From VAZQ01 sp963841705 (GTDB lineage Bacteria; Pseudomonadota; Alphaproteobacteria; Rhizobiales; Xanthobacteraceae): 64,000 nucleotides of DNA. The stretch is taken from positions 68,554 through 132,553 of the forward strand of contig CAWJDY010000074.1 of the NCBI GenBank assembly GCA_963841705.1. The letters run 5' to 3'. The first letter of the stretch is position 1. Each line of letters opens with the position of its first letter. Of the stretch, positions 9,294 to 18,349 are shown one piece after another. A program made the position numbers and the translations under genes. The notes under the pieces were generated by a model. That model was not told the DNA's origin and searched no databases. It saw only the letters and a list, made by a program, of their open reading frames with translations.

Positions 9294-10457
9294 ATGAGCA
9301 ACGACCTCATCCTCCGCGGCGGCCGAGTGATCGATCCGTCGCAGAAGCTCGACGCTGTCACCGATGTGGCGTTCTCGCGAGGCAAGGTGGCGCAAATCGG
9401 CGCCGGATTGAATGCCGATGCGAGCACCGAGGTGCGCGACGTCTCCGGAACGATCGTGACACCGGGATTGATCGACCTGCATACCCACGTCTATTGGGGC
9501 GGCACCTCGCTCGGGATCGATGCCGAAGATTTCTGCCGCCGCTCGGGCGTGACCACCGCAATCGACACCGGCAGCGCGGGACCGGGCAATTTTGCCGGCT
9601 TCCGCAAGCACGTCATCGAGCGCAGCGAGGTGCGCATCCTCGCCTATCTGCATATTTCTTTCGGCGGCATTTTCGCGTTCTCGCAGCGAGTGATGGTCGG
9701 CGAGAGCGAAAACATTCGCCTGCTCGCGCCGGCGGATGCGGTCGAGGTCGCGCGCGCCAACCCGGATCTCATCGTCGGCATCAAGGTCCGGGTCGGCGCG
9801 CGCGCTTCAGGGCGCTCCGGAACCGTCCCCCTCGATGTCGCGCTGCAGGTGGCGGAGGAAGTCGGTTTGCCGGTGATGGCGCACATCGATGAGCCGCCGC
9901 CCAGCTATGAAGAAGTGCTCGCACGCCTGCGGCCCGGCGATATCCTCACCCACGCGTTTCGCCCATTTCCAAACTCGCCTGCAACCGCGCAGGGAACTAT
10001 CAAACGGGCGGTGAGGGAAGCGCGCCAGCGCGGCGTATTGTTCGATATCGGCCATGGCAAAGGTTCGTTTGCGTTCAAGACCGCGCGCGCCATGCTGGCA
10101 AATGGTTTCCTGCCGGACACCATCTCCTCGGACGTGCATGCGCTGTGCATCAACGGCCCTGCCTTTGATCAAGTCACCACGCTCTCGAAGTTTCTCTGTC
10201 TCGGCATGCCGCTTGTAGACGTGATTGCGGCATCTACCGCCAATTCCGCCTTCGCTTTGAAGCGTCCTGAGCTCGGCAGCCTCAAGCCCGGCAGCGTCGG
10301 CGATGCAACGATACTGTCGGTGAAGGAGGGCCGCTTCGACTATGTGGATGTCGTGGGCGAGCACTTGGCCGGGGATCGCCGGATCACCGCGGAAGGGGTG
10401 GTAATTGCCGGCCGCTGGTGGCACCCCAAGCCATCGAACAAATTTGCAGCGGCTTGA
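9294..10457 (+). CDS. metal-dependent amidohydrolase/deacetylase family enzyme
   Basis: The 387-residue TIM-barrel amidohydrolase has the metal-binding motif GLIDLHTHVYWG near residue 60, a lysine in LIVGIKVRVGA that is the likely carboxylated bridge, a His in VMAHIDEPP, and a catalytic Asp in ISSDVHALC. N- and C-terminal strands (ILRGGRVIDPSQ and PGSVGDATIL) form the usual small beta-sandwich. The pattern fits the amidohydrolase/deacetylase-type metallohydrolase group near dihydroorotase and isoaspartyl dipeptidase. The start at 9294 has a GAGGTG site 5 bases upstream. It is divergent from the GST. The peptide-type importer lies 1 kb downstream; a link to its substrate is speculative. Confidence 0.85.
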   Translation: MSNDLILRGGRVIDPSQKLDAVTDVAFSRGKVAQIGAGLNADASTEVRDVSGTIVTPGLIDLHTHVYWGGTSLGIDAEDFCRRSGVTTAIDTGSAGPGNFAGFRKHVIERSEVRILAYLHISFGGIFAFSQRVMVGESENIRLLAPADAVEVARANPDLIVGIKVRVGARASGRSGTVPLDVALQVAEEVGLPVMAHIDEPPPSYEEVLARLRPGDILTHAFRPFPNSPATAQGTIKRAVREARQRGVLFDIGHGKGSFAFKTARAMLANGFLPDTISSDVHALCINGPAFDQVTTLSKFLCLGMPLVDVIAASTANSAFALKRPELGSLKPGSVGDATILSVKEGRFDYVDVVGEHLAGDRRITAEGVVIAGRWWHPKPSNKFAAA

Positions 10458-10542
10458 CCGACCTTGCCTGCGGTCCAGCCTTTGAGCTCATTCTAAGATC
10501 AGCCGCTTGGCAATCTACGCATCAGCTGGCTGTTGCAGGGGC

Positions 10543-10575
10543 TATGATGTGTACTGTAGAGTAAGATCCTACACA
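10543..10575. promoter_or_regulatory. possible vapBC promoter/operator
   Basis: A TATGAT hexamer at 10543-10548 could serve as a -10 element. It is followed by an inverted pair TGTGTA (10548-10553) and TACACA (10570-10575), ending 18 bases before the vapB start. VapB antitoxins autoregulate by binding inverted repeats that overlap their own promoter, so the location is suitable. The arms are short and no convincing -35 element is visible, so this is a weak call. Confidence 0.35.
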
Positions 10576-10593
10576 TACCAGCGGGAGTCGCCA

Positions 10594-10797
10594 ATGCGCA
10601 CTAACATAGAAATCAATGATGCGCTGATGGCAGAAGCCCAGAAGGCTTCCGGGCACGCAACCAAAAAGCAGATAGTAGAGCAGGCACTCCGTTTGATGAT
10701 CCGGTTGTGGCGGCAGCGGGAGGTCGCCGGAGCTTTCGGCAAATACCGCTGGCGCGGCAACCTCGCCCGGAGCCGTAAAGGGCGAGGAGCCGGGTGA
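10594..10797 (+). CDS. vapB: type II antitoxin, VapB family
   Basis: The 67-residue antitoxin has the ribbon-helix-helix start MRTNIEINDALMAEAQKASG and then KKQIVEQALRLMIRLWRQ, typical of VapB_antitoxin (DUF2191-like) proteins. The C-terminal tail (AFGKYRWRGNLARSR) would thread into the toxin active site. The ATG at 10594 follows a GCGGGAG site by about 8 bases. The last codons overlap the GTG start of vapC by 4 bases. The pair should act as a cytoplasmic toxin-antitoxin module and repress its own promoter. Confidence 0.9.
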   Translation: MRTNIEINDALMAEAQKASGHATKKQIVEQALRLMIRLWRQREVAGAFGKYRWRGNLARSRKGRGAG

Positions 10798-11186
10798 TTG
10801 TTGTCGACAGTAGCGTCTGGATCGACTTTCTCAACGGCCGCAATGCACCTCACGTCCGGCGTCTGCGCACGGCTCTCGGCACGGACGAGATCGTCATTGG
10901 GGATCTGATGCTCTGCGAAGTCCTGCAAGGCTTGGAGACTGAGCGGGCAGCTCGAGAAGTCGAGGATCTGCTGCGCCGCTTCGAAATTGTGCCCATGGCC
11001 GGCGAGATAATTGCTGTCATAGCGGCCCGGAATTTTCGTGCCTTGCGCAGGCGCGGCATCACCATTCGCAAGACTATCGACCTCCTGATCGGCACCTGGT
11101 GCATCGAGAACCGCAGGGCACTGCTCCACAACGACAGGGATTTTCACCCGATGGCGCGTTACTTGGGCCTTATCCAGTATCGGTGA
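10794..11186 (+). CDS. vapC: PIN-domain ribonuclease toxin, VapC family
   Basis: The 130-residue PIN-domain toxin starts at GTG 10794, inside the antitoxin stop (GTGA). The acidic metal-binding residues are visible: Asp in VVDSSVWIDFL, Glu in LMLCEVLQG, and the later Asp pair in TIDLLIGTWC and LLHNDRDFHPM. VapC enzymes cleave RNA in a Mg-dependent way and are neutralised by VapB. The module sits between an amidohydrolase gene and an ABC importer operon, where small TA cassettes are often inserted. No sign of damage is seen. Confidence 0.92.
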   Translation: MIVVDSSVWIDFLNGRNAPHVRRLRTALGTDEIVIGDLMLCEVLQGLETERAAREVEDLLRRFEIVPMAGEIIAVIAARNFRALRRRGITIRKTIDLLIGTWCIENRRALLHNDRDFHPMARYLGLIQYR

Positions 11187-11201
11187 CGTGAAAGGAGAGC
11201 C

Positions 11202-11309
11202 GTGTACAGCACGGCGAATCTTGCGGACGTGCAAGAGAGCAAGGGCGTTTATCTGTTTTGGCAGCACCGTTTGACCGACCTCGCTGCCTTCGTAAAAAGG
11301 GCGAGATAG
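11202..11309 (+). CDS. possible 35-residue protein after vapC
   Basis: A GTG at 11202 follows AAAGGAGAGCC, one of the better ribosome sites in this region, 15 bases after the vapC stop. It opens a 35-codon frame ending at TAG 11307-11309 (MYSTANLADVQESKGVYLFW and then QHRLTDLAAFVKRAR). The amino-acid composition looks protein-like rather than random. I do not recognise it. It may be a truncated N-terminus of a gene disrupted when vapBC or the ABC operon arrived, or a real miniprotein. The remaining stretch to 11514 holds no convincing gene, only the leader of the importer operon. Confidence 0.35.
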   Translation: MYSTANLADVQESKGVYLFWQHRLTDLAAFVKRAR

Positions 11310-11514
11310 CTCAGCGCTATCTGGCCGCACGTGCGGCGCACATCTCAGGCTTGACGCGCTCGCCTCGCCAGGACCAGGATGTCAGGGCTGGCATGGCGTT
11401 TGCTGGAACTAGCGATGGCGCCACTGCGCTCGACGGAGTGGTCGCGCGACTGCAGGCGCATCTAATAACGAGGCAGACTGGCGCAACTCTAGGCACGCTC
11501 TGGGAGATCAGGTC

Positions 11515-13119
11515 ATGGATCGCAGAACGCTTCTGAAAGTCGTTGCGGGCGGGGGCACGCTGGGAATGGCGGGCAAATTGTGCACCCCGGCTATTGCGCA
11601 AGGCGCGGCGGCGCGGGTGCTCCGTTTCGTCCCGCAAGCCAACCTCGCAAATTTCGATCCGATCTGGGGCACGCAATATGTGGTGCGCAATGCCTCGGCC
11701 TTGGTGTGGGACACTCTTTATGGGATGGACGAAAAGCTGCAGCCGCAGCGGCAGATGGTGGAGTCCGAGGAAGTCTCTTCGGACGGCCTCACCTGGACTT
11801 TCCGCCTGCGCACAGGATTGAAGTTCCACGACGGTGAGCCGGTGCTGGCCAAGGATGTGACGGCGAGCCTCAACCGGTGGTCGGCGCGCGACCTCATGGG
11901 CCAGATGCTCAAGGGCATCCAGCAGGAGGTCACGCCGGTCGACGACCGCACCGTCAAGTGGGTGCTGAAGAAACCTTTTCCGAAGATGCTTCTGGCGCTG
12001 GGCAAAGTCAGCACCCAGGTGGCCTTCATCATGCCGGAGCGGATCGCTCAGACCGACCCGTTCAAGCAGATCAGCGAATATGTCGGCAGCGGGCCCATGC
12101 GCTTCGTCAAGGACGAGTGGGTGCCAGGCGCCAAGGCGGTGTTCGAGAAATTCAGCGATTACGTGCCGCGGCAGGAACCTGCGTCATGGCTCGCGGGCGG
12201 CAAGCGCATGGCCCTCGATCGCATCGAGTGGGTGATAATGCCCGACCCCGCCACCGCCGCGGCGGCCCTGCAGAACGGCGAGATCGACTGGTGGGAGACG
12301 CCCATTCCCGATCTCGTGCCGCTCCTGCGCAAAAACCGAAATATCAAGGTGGATATCGCCGACCCGCTTGGAAACATCGGCGCCTTCCGAATGAACCATC
12401 TTTATCCGCCATTCCACGATGTGCGTGCACGGCGCGCGATCCTCATGGCCATGAGCCAGGAAGACTACATGCGCGCCATCGTCGGCGATGATGACGCCCT
12501 GTGGAAGCCGCTGCCGGGTTTTTTCACGCCCGGTACTCCTCTCTACACCGAAGAGGGTGGCGAGATCCTCAAGGGCCCCCGCGATCTCGACGGGGCGAAG
12601 AAGCTCTTGGCGCAAAGCGGCTACGCGGGTCAGCCGGTCACTTGTCTGGTGGCGCAGGACCTTGCCTTCACCAAAGCACAGGGCGATGTCACGGCCGATC
12701 TGCTCAAGCGTCTCGGCATGAACGTCGATTTTGCCGCCATCGACTGGGGCACGGTCGGTGCGCGTCGCGCCCAAAAGTCGCCGCCCGGGCAAGGCGGCTG
12801 GCAGATGTTCCACACTTGGCACTCCGGAGCGGATTGCGTGAACCCGGCTGTTGCGATCGGGGTGCGCGCCAACGGCGACAAGGCCTGGTTCGGCTGGCCT
12901 GATCTCCCCCCCGTCGAGGCGGAAGTCACGGCCTGGTTAGAGGCCAAAACGCTCGAAGAGGAGAAGGCCGCGATCCGGCGCCTCAACAAGGCCGCACTCG
13001 AGGGCGTAGTTTACGCGCCGACCGGGTTCTTCCTCGGCTATCAGGCTTGGCGCAGCAACGTGGGCGGGATCGTAAAGGGCCCGGTACCGTTCTTCTGGGG
13101 AGTTGCCAAAGCTGTTTGA
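11515..13119 (+). CDS. family 5 ABC substrate-binding protein, first of three
   Basis: The 534-residue periplasmic binding protein (SBP_bac_5, DppA/OppA/GsiB type) has a Tat-like leader MDRRTLLKVVAGGGTLGMAG with cleavage near AIAQG. The family signature is seen in LTWTFRLRTGLKFHDGEPV and AKDVTASLNRWSARD. A GGGAG site lies about 9 bases before ATG 11515. It is the first gene of an importer operon containing two more close paralogues, two permeases and two ATPases. The ligand is probably a peptide-like or opine-like compound, but this cannot be read from sequence. Confidence 0.9.
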   Translation: MDRRTLLKVVAGGGTLGMAGKLCTPAIAQGAAARVLRFVPQANLANFDPIWGTQYVVRNASALVWDTLYGMDEKLQPQRQMVESEEVSSDGLTWTFRLRTGLKFHDGEPVLAKDVTASLNRWSARDLMGQMLKGIQQEVTPVDDRTVKWVLKKPFPKMLLALGKVSTQVAFIMPERIAQTDPFKQISEYVGSGPMRFVKDEWVPGAKAVFEKFSDYVPRQEPASWLAGGKRMALDRIEWVIMPDPATAAAALQNGEIDWWETPIPDLVPLLRKNRNIKVDIADPLGNIGAFRMNHLYPPFHDVRARRAILMAMSQEDYMRAIVGDDDALWKPLPGFFTPGTPLYTEEGGEILKGPRDLDGAKKLLAQSGYAGQPVTCLVAQDLAFTKAQGDVTADLLKRLGMNVDFAAIDWGTVGARRAQKSPPGQGGWQMFHTWHSGADCVNPAVAIGVRANGDKAWFGWPDLPPVEAEVTAWLEAKTLEEEKAAIRRLNKAALEGVVYAPTGFFLGYQAWRSNVGGIVKGPVPFFWGVAKAV

Positions 13120-13140
13120 TCCGCGTGCGAGGGCAACCGC

Positions 13141-14742
13141 GTGGACCGAAGGATATTGCTAAAAAGCACGGGCGCAGCGCTCGCCGCGTCGGCCCTCAAT
13201 GGCCTCGCGAGGCCCGCAATCTCGCAAGCGGCCACAGCGCGCACGCTGCGGCTCGTTCCCCATGCGGATCTCGCCAATTTCGATCCGATCTGGAGCACGG
13301 CCTATATCGCGCGCAACGCCGGGCTGCTGGTGTGGGACACGCTTTACGGCATCGATAGCGACCTGCAGCCGCAACGTCAGATGATTGACTCCGAGGAAGT
13401 GTCCGCGGATGGCCTCATCTGGACATTTCGGCTGCGGCCCGGGCTGAAATTTCACGACGGCGAGCCGGTGCTGGCAAAGGATGCTGTGGCCAGCGTGCGC
13501 CGTTGGGCAGCACGCGAGCCCATGGGCCAGATGATCAAGGCCGTGGAGAACGAGCTGGCCGTCGTCGATGACCGGACCTTCCGTTGGTCTCTGCGGCGGC
13601 CGTTTCCGAAGATGCTACTGGCGCTCGGCAAGCTGGCCACCCCATGCTGCTTCATCATGCCCGCCCGGATCGCCGCCACCGATCCCTTCAAGCAGATCAG
13701 CGAATATGTCGGCAGCGGGCCGATGCGCTTCGTCAAGAACGAATGGCTGCCCGGTGCAAGGGCGGTTTTCGAGAAGTTTCCCGATTACAGCCCGCGGCAA
13801 GAACCCGCCGCCTGGCTCGCCGGCGGAAAGCGGATCCTTGTCGAGCGGGTGGAATGGATAGTGATCTCCGATTCCGCCACGGCTGCCGGCGCGTTGCAGA
13901 GCGGTGAGGTCGACTGGTGGGAGCGGGCGCTGCCCGATCTGATTCCCACCTTGCGCAAGAACCGCAACGTCGCTGTCGACATCGCCGATCCGCTCGGGTC
14001 AACCGGCATGTTGTTCATGAATCATCTCTTCCCGCCGTTCAATGACGTGCGGGCGCGCCGCGCCATCCTGATGGCCATGAGCCAAGAAGATTACATGCGT
14101 GCCTATGTCGGGGACGACAACAGCTTGTGGAAGCCGATGCCCGGCTTCTTCGTTCCCGGCTCGCCGCTCTACAACGAAGAAGGGGGTGAAATCCTGAAGG
14201 GCCCGCGGGATGTCGATGCTGCGAAACATCTGCTCGCGAAAAGCGGCTATTCCGGTGAGCCGATTATCCTGATGGCTGCGCAGGACCTCGCGACTCACAA
14301 GGTGTGGGGTGATGTAACCGTTGACCTGCTGCATCGGCTCGGGCTTAACGTCGATTTTGTTGCCGCGGACTGGGGCACCGTCGTCGCCCGCCGGGCGCAG
14401 AAATCCCCTCCCGGCCACGGCGGCTGGCAGCTCTACCACACCGGCGTCTATGGGGTGGATTCGGTCGACCCTTCCAACAAGTTCTTGCGCGCCAATGGCG
14501 AGAAAGCGATGTTCGGTTGGCCCAACATTCCGGAGGTGGAAGCCGAGATCGCCGCCTGGTACGATGCGAGGTCCTTTGCCGAGCAGCAAGCCGCGGCTCG
14601 CCGGCTCAACAAGGCTGCCCTCGATCACGTCGTGTACGCGCCGCTCGGATCTTATCTGACGCACCAGGCCTGGCGGAAGAACGTCACCGGGATAGAGCGG
14701 GGACCGCTTCCCTTTTTCTGGGACGTCGGCAAGGCTGCCTGA
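13141..14742 (+). CDS. family 5 ABC substrate-binding protein, second of three
   Basis: This 533-residue paralogue starts at GTG 13141, 21 bases after the first binding-protein gene. The leader is MDRRILLKSTGAALAASAL with a twin Arg and cleavage near AISQA. It shares long collinear blocks with both neighbours, for example LTWTFRL versus LIWTFRLRPGLKFHDGEPV and KQISEYVGSGPMRFVK. It is the most divergent near residues 435-450, where the other two have MFHTWHSGAD/MFHTWHAGAV and this one has LYHTGVYGVD. That difference may change ligand specificity. Confidence 0.9.
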   Translation: MDRRILLKSTGAALAASALNGLARPAISQAATARTLRLVPHADLANFDPIWSTAYIARNAGLLVWDTLYGIDSDLQPQRQMIDSEEVSADGLIWTFRLRPGLKFHDGEPVLAKDAVASVRRWAAREPMGQMIKAVENELAVVDDRTFRWSLRRPFPKMLLALGKLATPCCFIMPARIAATDPFKQISEYVGSGPMRFVKNEWLPGARAVFEKFPDYSPRQEPAAWLAGGKRILVERVEWIVISDSATAAGALQSGEVDWWERALPDLIPTLRKNRNVAVDIADPLGSTGMLFMNHLFPPFNDVRARRAILMAMSQEDYMRAYVGDDNSLWKPMPGFFVPGSPLYNEEGGEILKGPRDVDAAKHLLAKSGYSGEPIILMAAQDLATHKVWGDVTVDLLHRLGLNVDFVAADWGTVVARRAQKSPPGHGGWQLYHTGVYGVDSVDPSNKFLRANGEKAMFGWPNIPEVEAEIAAWYDARSFAEQQAAARRLNKAALDHVVYAPLGSYLTHQAWRKNVTGIERGPLPFFWDVGKAA

Positions 14743-14801
14743 TGTCCCTATAGCCTGAATGGAGCGTCCTGGGGCGCGCGCTCCGTGAGCGGAGTACGCA
14801 C

Positions 14802-16403
14802 ATGGATCGAAGAGCATTCCTGAAATCCGCAACCGGCGCAGGCGCGTTCGCAGCCACAGCCGGACTTGCGAGCCCTGCCGTCTCGCAACGCCTCGCGGCG
14901 CGCACGCTGCGCTTCGTGCCGCAGGCCGACCTCGCCAATTTCGATCCGATCTGGAACACGCAGTATGTGGTGCGCAACGGTGCCGCATTGGTGTGGGACC
15001 TGCTCTATGGCGTGAACGCCAACCTGCAGCCCCAACGCCAGATGGTCGAATTGGAGGACGTGTCGGCCGACCGCCTCACCTGGACGTTCCGGCTCCGGCC
15101 CAATCTGAAATTCCACGACGGTGAACCGGTGCTCGCAAAGGACGTGATCGCGAGCCTTGCCCGCTGGCAGGCGCGCGACAACATGGGCCTGATGATCAAG
15201 GCGATCGAGAACGAGCTCGTCGCTGTCGATGACCGGACCTTTCGTTGGAGGCTCAAACGGCCCTATTCGAAATTGCTGATCGCCCTGGGAAAGGTCGGGA
15301 CGCCCTCGTGTTTCATGATGCCCGCGCGCATTGCGGCTACCGACCCGTTCAAGCCCATCAGCGATTATGTGGGCAGCGGGCCGATGCAATTCGTGCGCAG
15401 CGAATGGGTCCCGGGCGCGCGGGCGGTATTTGAAAAGTTTGCAGACTATGTGCCCCGACAGGAGCCAAGCTCCTGGCTCTCGGGAGGAAAGCAGATCTTG
15501 GTCGACCGCATCGAATGGGTGGTCATGCCAGATCCAGCAACCGCATCGGCTGCGCTGCAAAGCGGTGAAGTCGATTGGTGGGAAACGCCGATCGCCGATC
15601 TTGTGCCGGTACTAAAAAAGAGCCGCAACGTGGTGGTCGATATCGCCGATCCGCTGGGGAATATCGGCAGCTTCCGCATGAACCATCTCTATCCTCCTTT
15701 CAACAACGTGCACGCGCGCCGCGCCATCCTCACCGCAATGAGCCAGGAGGATTACATGCGCGCGGTTGTCGGGGACGACGCCTATTGGAAGCCGCTCCCC
15801 GGCTTTTTTACCCCGGGCACGCCGCTTTACACCGAAGAGGGAGGCGAGATCCTCAAGGGTCCGCGCGATCTGGACGCAGCCAAACGCCTGCTCGAGCAAA
15901 GCGGTTATGGCGGTCAGCCGATCATATGCCTCATCGCGCAGGATCTTCAGGTCGCCAAAGCTCAGGGCGAGGTTACGGCCGACCTGCTCAAGCGCCTGGG
16001 CATGAATGTGGATTTCAACGCCATCGACTGGGGCACCACCGCAGCGCGCCGCGCACAGAAATCGCCTCCCGGTCAGGGCGGCTGGCACATGTTCCACACC
16101 TGGCATGCCGGTGCCGTGTGCGTCGATCCTTCGAGCTACACGGCGATCCGCGCGAACGGCGACAAGGCATGGTTCGGCTGGCCAACGAGCGAGAAGGTCG
16201 AAGCCGAGATCGCAGCGTGGTACGAGGCGCCGAGCTTCGAGCAGGAGAAGACGGCGATAGGCCGGCTCAACCGGGCGGCATGCGAGGACGTGGTCTACGC
16301 CCCGACCGGCTTCTTCCTCACCCATCAAGCCTGGCGCTCAAACGTATCCGGGATCGTAAAGGGCCCGCTGCCGTTCTTCTGGGGGGTCAGCAAGGCGGCG
16401 TAG
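14802..16403 (+). CDS. family 5 ABC substrate-binding protein, third of three
   Basis: The third 533-residue binding protein starts at ATG 14802. Its leader MDRRAFLKSATGAGAFAATA has a Tat-like RR and cleavage near AVSQR. The core signature LTWTFRLRPNLKFHDGEPV is intact, as is the C-terminal SNVSGIVKGPLPFFWGVSKA that ends all three paralogues. It is closer to the first copy than to the second in the pocket-lining region. It is followed after 45 bases by the permease gene, so all three proteins probably share one membrane complex. Confidence 0.9.
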   Translation: MDRRAFLKSATGAGAFAATAGLASPAVSQRLAARTLRFVPQADLANFDPIWNTQYVVRNGAALVWDLLYGVNANLQPQRQMVELEDVSADRLTWTFRLRPNLKFHDGEPVLAKDVIASLARWQARDNMGLMIKAIENELVAVDDRTFRWRLKRPYSKLLIALGKVGTPSCFMMPARIAATDPFKPISDYVGSGPMQFVRSEWVPGARAVFEKFADYVPRQEPSSWLSGGKQILVDRIEWVVMPDPATASAALQSGEVDWWETPIADLVPVLKKSRNVVVDIADPLGNIGSFRMNHLYPPFNNVHARRAILTAMSQEDYMRAVVGDDAYWKPLPGFFTPGTPLYTEEGGEILKGPRDLDAAKRLLEQSGYGGQPIICLIAQDLQVAKAQGEVTADLLKRLGMNVDFNAIDWGTTAARRAQKSPPGQGGWHMFHTWHAGAVCVDPSSYTAIRANGDKAWFGWPTSEKVEAEIAAWYEAPSFEQEKTAIGRLNRAACEDVVYAPTGFFLTHQAWRSNVSGIVKGPLPFFWGVSKAA

Positions 16404-16448
16404 GTGCCTTTGGGCGGCTATCGGCATAAATCCTGCTAGAGTGAGCCC

Positions 16449-17390
16449 ATGCTGAACTACGTCATTCGGCGCATTCTGGCGACCATCCCGGTGATGGCGG
16501 TTGTTGCGCTGTTCGTGTTCAGCCTGCTCTACATTGCGCCCGGGGATCCGGCTGCTGTCATCGCAGGCGATCAGGCGACCCCTGCCGATGTCGAGCGCAT
16601 TCGCCAGAGCCTTGGTCTCGACCGGCCGTTCCTCGTGCGTTTTGGCGAGTGGGTGTGGCAGATCCTTCACGGCGATCTCGGCACCTCGATCTTTACCAAT
16701 CTCCCGGTGGCGGACTTGATCGGCCAGCGCATCGAGCCGACGCTGTCGCTGATGGTGGTCACGCTGATACTCGCGGTCTCCATCGCCGTGCCGATCGGGG
16801 TGCTGGCCGCGTGGAAGGCCGATACCCTCATCGACCGTGCCGTCATGGCATTCGCGGTGCTGGGCTTCTCGGTTCCGGTTTTCGTCGTCGGTTATCTGCT
16901 CGCCTATGTGTTTGCGCTGGAGCTCGATTGGCTGCCGGTGCAGGGCTACACGCAGTTGAGGAATGGGCTGGGGCCGTGGCTGGCCAACCTGATCCTGCCC
17001 GCGATCGCGCTTGGCTTCGTCTATATCGCGCTGATCGCCCGCGTAACCCGCGCGACAATGCTTGAAGTCTTGCAGCAGGACTATATCCGCACGGCGCGCG
17101 CGAAGGGCATGGGAGAGAGCGGCATCCTCTTCCTGCATGCCTTGAAGAATGCCGCCGTGCCGATCGTAACCGTGATCGGTATCGGCATCGCGCTTTTGAT
17201 CGGTGGGGCGGTCGTGACCGAGTCCGTGTTCGCGATCCCAGGGATCGGCCGGCTTACGGTCGATGCAATCCTCCGCCGCGATTATCCGGTTATTCAGGGC
17301 ATCGTGCTGTTGTTCAGCGTCGTCTATGTCCTGGTAAATCTGCTAATCGATCTTCTCTACACGCTGCTTGATCCAAGGATCCGGTATTGA
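16449..17390 (+). CDS. dipeptide/oligopeptide-type ABC permease, DppB-like
   Basis: The 313-residue inner-membrane permease of the importer starts MLNYVIRRILATIPVMAVVA, the usual first helix of DppB/OppB proteins, and has about six helices. The coupling loop that touches the ATPase (EAA motif) is seen as RTARAKGMGESGILFLHALKNA around residues 215-235. The ending DLLYTLLDPRIRY is standard. The stop overlaps the TTG start of the next permease gene. It pairs with that DppC-like subunit to form the channel. Confidence 0.92.
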   Translation: MLNYVIRRILATIPVMAVVALFVFSLLYIAPGDPAAVIAGDQATPADVERIRQSLGLDRPFLVRFGEWVWQILHGDLGTSIFTNLPVADLIGQRIEPTLSLMVVTLILAVSIAVPIGVLAAWKADTLIDRAVMAFAVLGFSVPVFVVGYLLAYVFALELDWLPVQGYTQLRNGLGPWLANLILPAIALGFVYIALIARVTRATMLEVLQQDYIRTARAKGMGESGILFLHALKNAAVPIVTVIGIGIALLIGGAVVTESVFAIPGIGRLTVDAILRRDYPVIQGIVLLFSVVYVLVNLLIDLLYTLLDPRIRY

Positions 17391-18337
17391 GCAGCCCCTC
17401 GCACGCGACCGCATTGGCACCCGACAAGGCTGTGACAGCAGCGGCCGCACCCGCTTTTGCCGCGGCTCCTGAGTTGCCCGATATCTTTCCGCCGGTAAGG
17501 GTCCGGCGCGGCTTGATCGGTTTCCTCTGGCGACATCCCGCCATCGCCATTGGCGGAGCGCTGGTGGCAACGATGCTGCTGATCGCGTTGCTCGCGCCCT
17601 GGCTGGGCACCGTCGATCCCACCGCGCTTGCGCCGGCGCGGCGCACCCGCGAGCCTTCTGCCGCATTCTGGTTCGGCACCGACATGCTCGGCCGCGACAT
17701 CTATTCACGCGTGCTCTACGGCGCGCGGGTATCGCTTGGCGTGGGTTTCTCAGTGGCGCTCCTCGCCTCAATTGCCGGCCTCACCATCGGCCTCGTCTCT
17801 GGTTTCTTCCGCTGGGCCGATGGATTCATCATGCGGGTGATGGATGGAATGATGTCGATCCCTCCGATCCTGCTTGCCATTGCGCTGATGGCGCTCACCC
17901 GCGGGAGCGTCGGCAACGTGATCACCGCGATTACCATTGCGGAGATTCCGCGGGTGTCACGCCTTGTCCGCGGCGTCGTCCTGTCGTTGCGCGAGCAGCC
18001 CTATGTGGACGCGGCAGTGGCCGCGGGTACACGCACGGGCACTATCCTCCTCCGCCACATTCTGCCGAACACGGTTGCGCCGATGACGGTGCAGGCGACC
18101 TATGTGTGCGCCAGCGCCATGATCGTGGAAGCGATCCTGTCGTTCATCGGCGCCGGGACACCGCCCACGATCCCGTCGTGGGGCAACATCATGGCCGAAG
18201 GCCGCGCCCTCTGGCAGGTCAAGCCGTACATTGTGTTCTTTCCAGCATTCTTCCTTTCCTTGACCGTCCTTGCGGTCAATCTGCTGGGCGACGGCCTTCG
18301 CGATGCGCTTGATCCGCGCATGATGAAAAGGCTGTGA
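17387..18337 (+). CDS. dipeptide/oligopeptide-type ABC permease, DppC-like
   Basis: This is the 316-residue second channel subunit. The start is assigned to TTG 17387, overlapping the TGA of the previous gene; the N-terminal 45 residues are Ala/Pro-rich and poorly conserved, so a later start is possible. The conserved segment FWFGTDMLGRDIYSRVLYGAR is the DppC hallmark before helix two. The EAA loop reads DAAVAAGTRTGTILLRHILPN. The C-terminus GDGLRDALDPRMMKRL is typical. It is followed after 12 bases by the first ATPase gene. Confidence 0.9.
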   Translation: MSSPSHATALAPDKAVTAAAAPAFAAAPELPDIFPPVRVRRGLIGFLWRHPAIAIGGALVATMLLIALLAPWLGTVDPTALAPARRTREPSAAFWFGTDMLGRDIYSRVLYGARVSLGVGFSVALLASIAGLTIGLVSGFFRWADGFIMRVMDGMMSIPPILLAIALMALTRGSVGNVITAITIAEIPRVSRLVRGVVLSLREQPYVDAAVAAGTRTGTILLRHILPNTVAPMTVQATYVCASAMIVEAILSFIGAGTPPTIPSWGNIMAEGRALWQVKPYIVFFPAFFLSLTVLAVNLLGDGLRDALDPRMMKRL

Positions 18338-18349
18338 CGGCGTTTGCAA

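Noticed and set aside
11296..11330. GAGATAGCTCAGCGC considered as a tRNA D-arm
   Set aside because: No acceptor stem, anticodon arm or T-loop sequence follows at the required distances.
11258..11536. 92-codon open frame before the first importer binding-protein gene
   Set aside because: It lacks a ribosome site and overlaps the start of the binding-protein gene in another frame; no family is recognisable.
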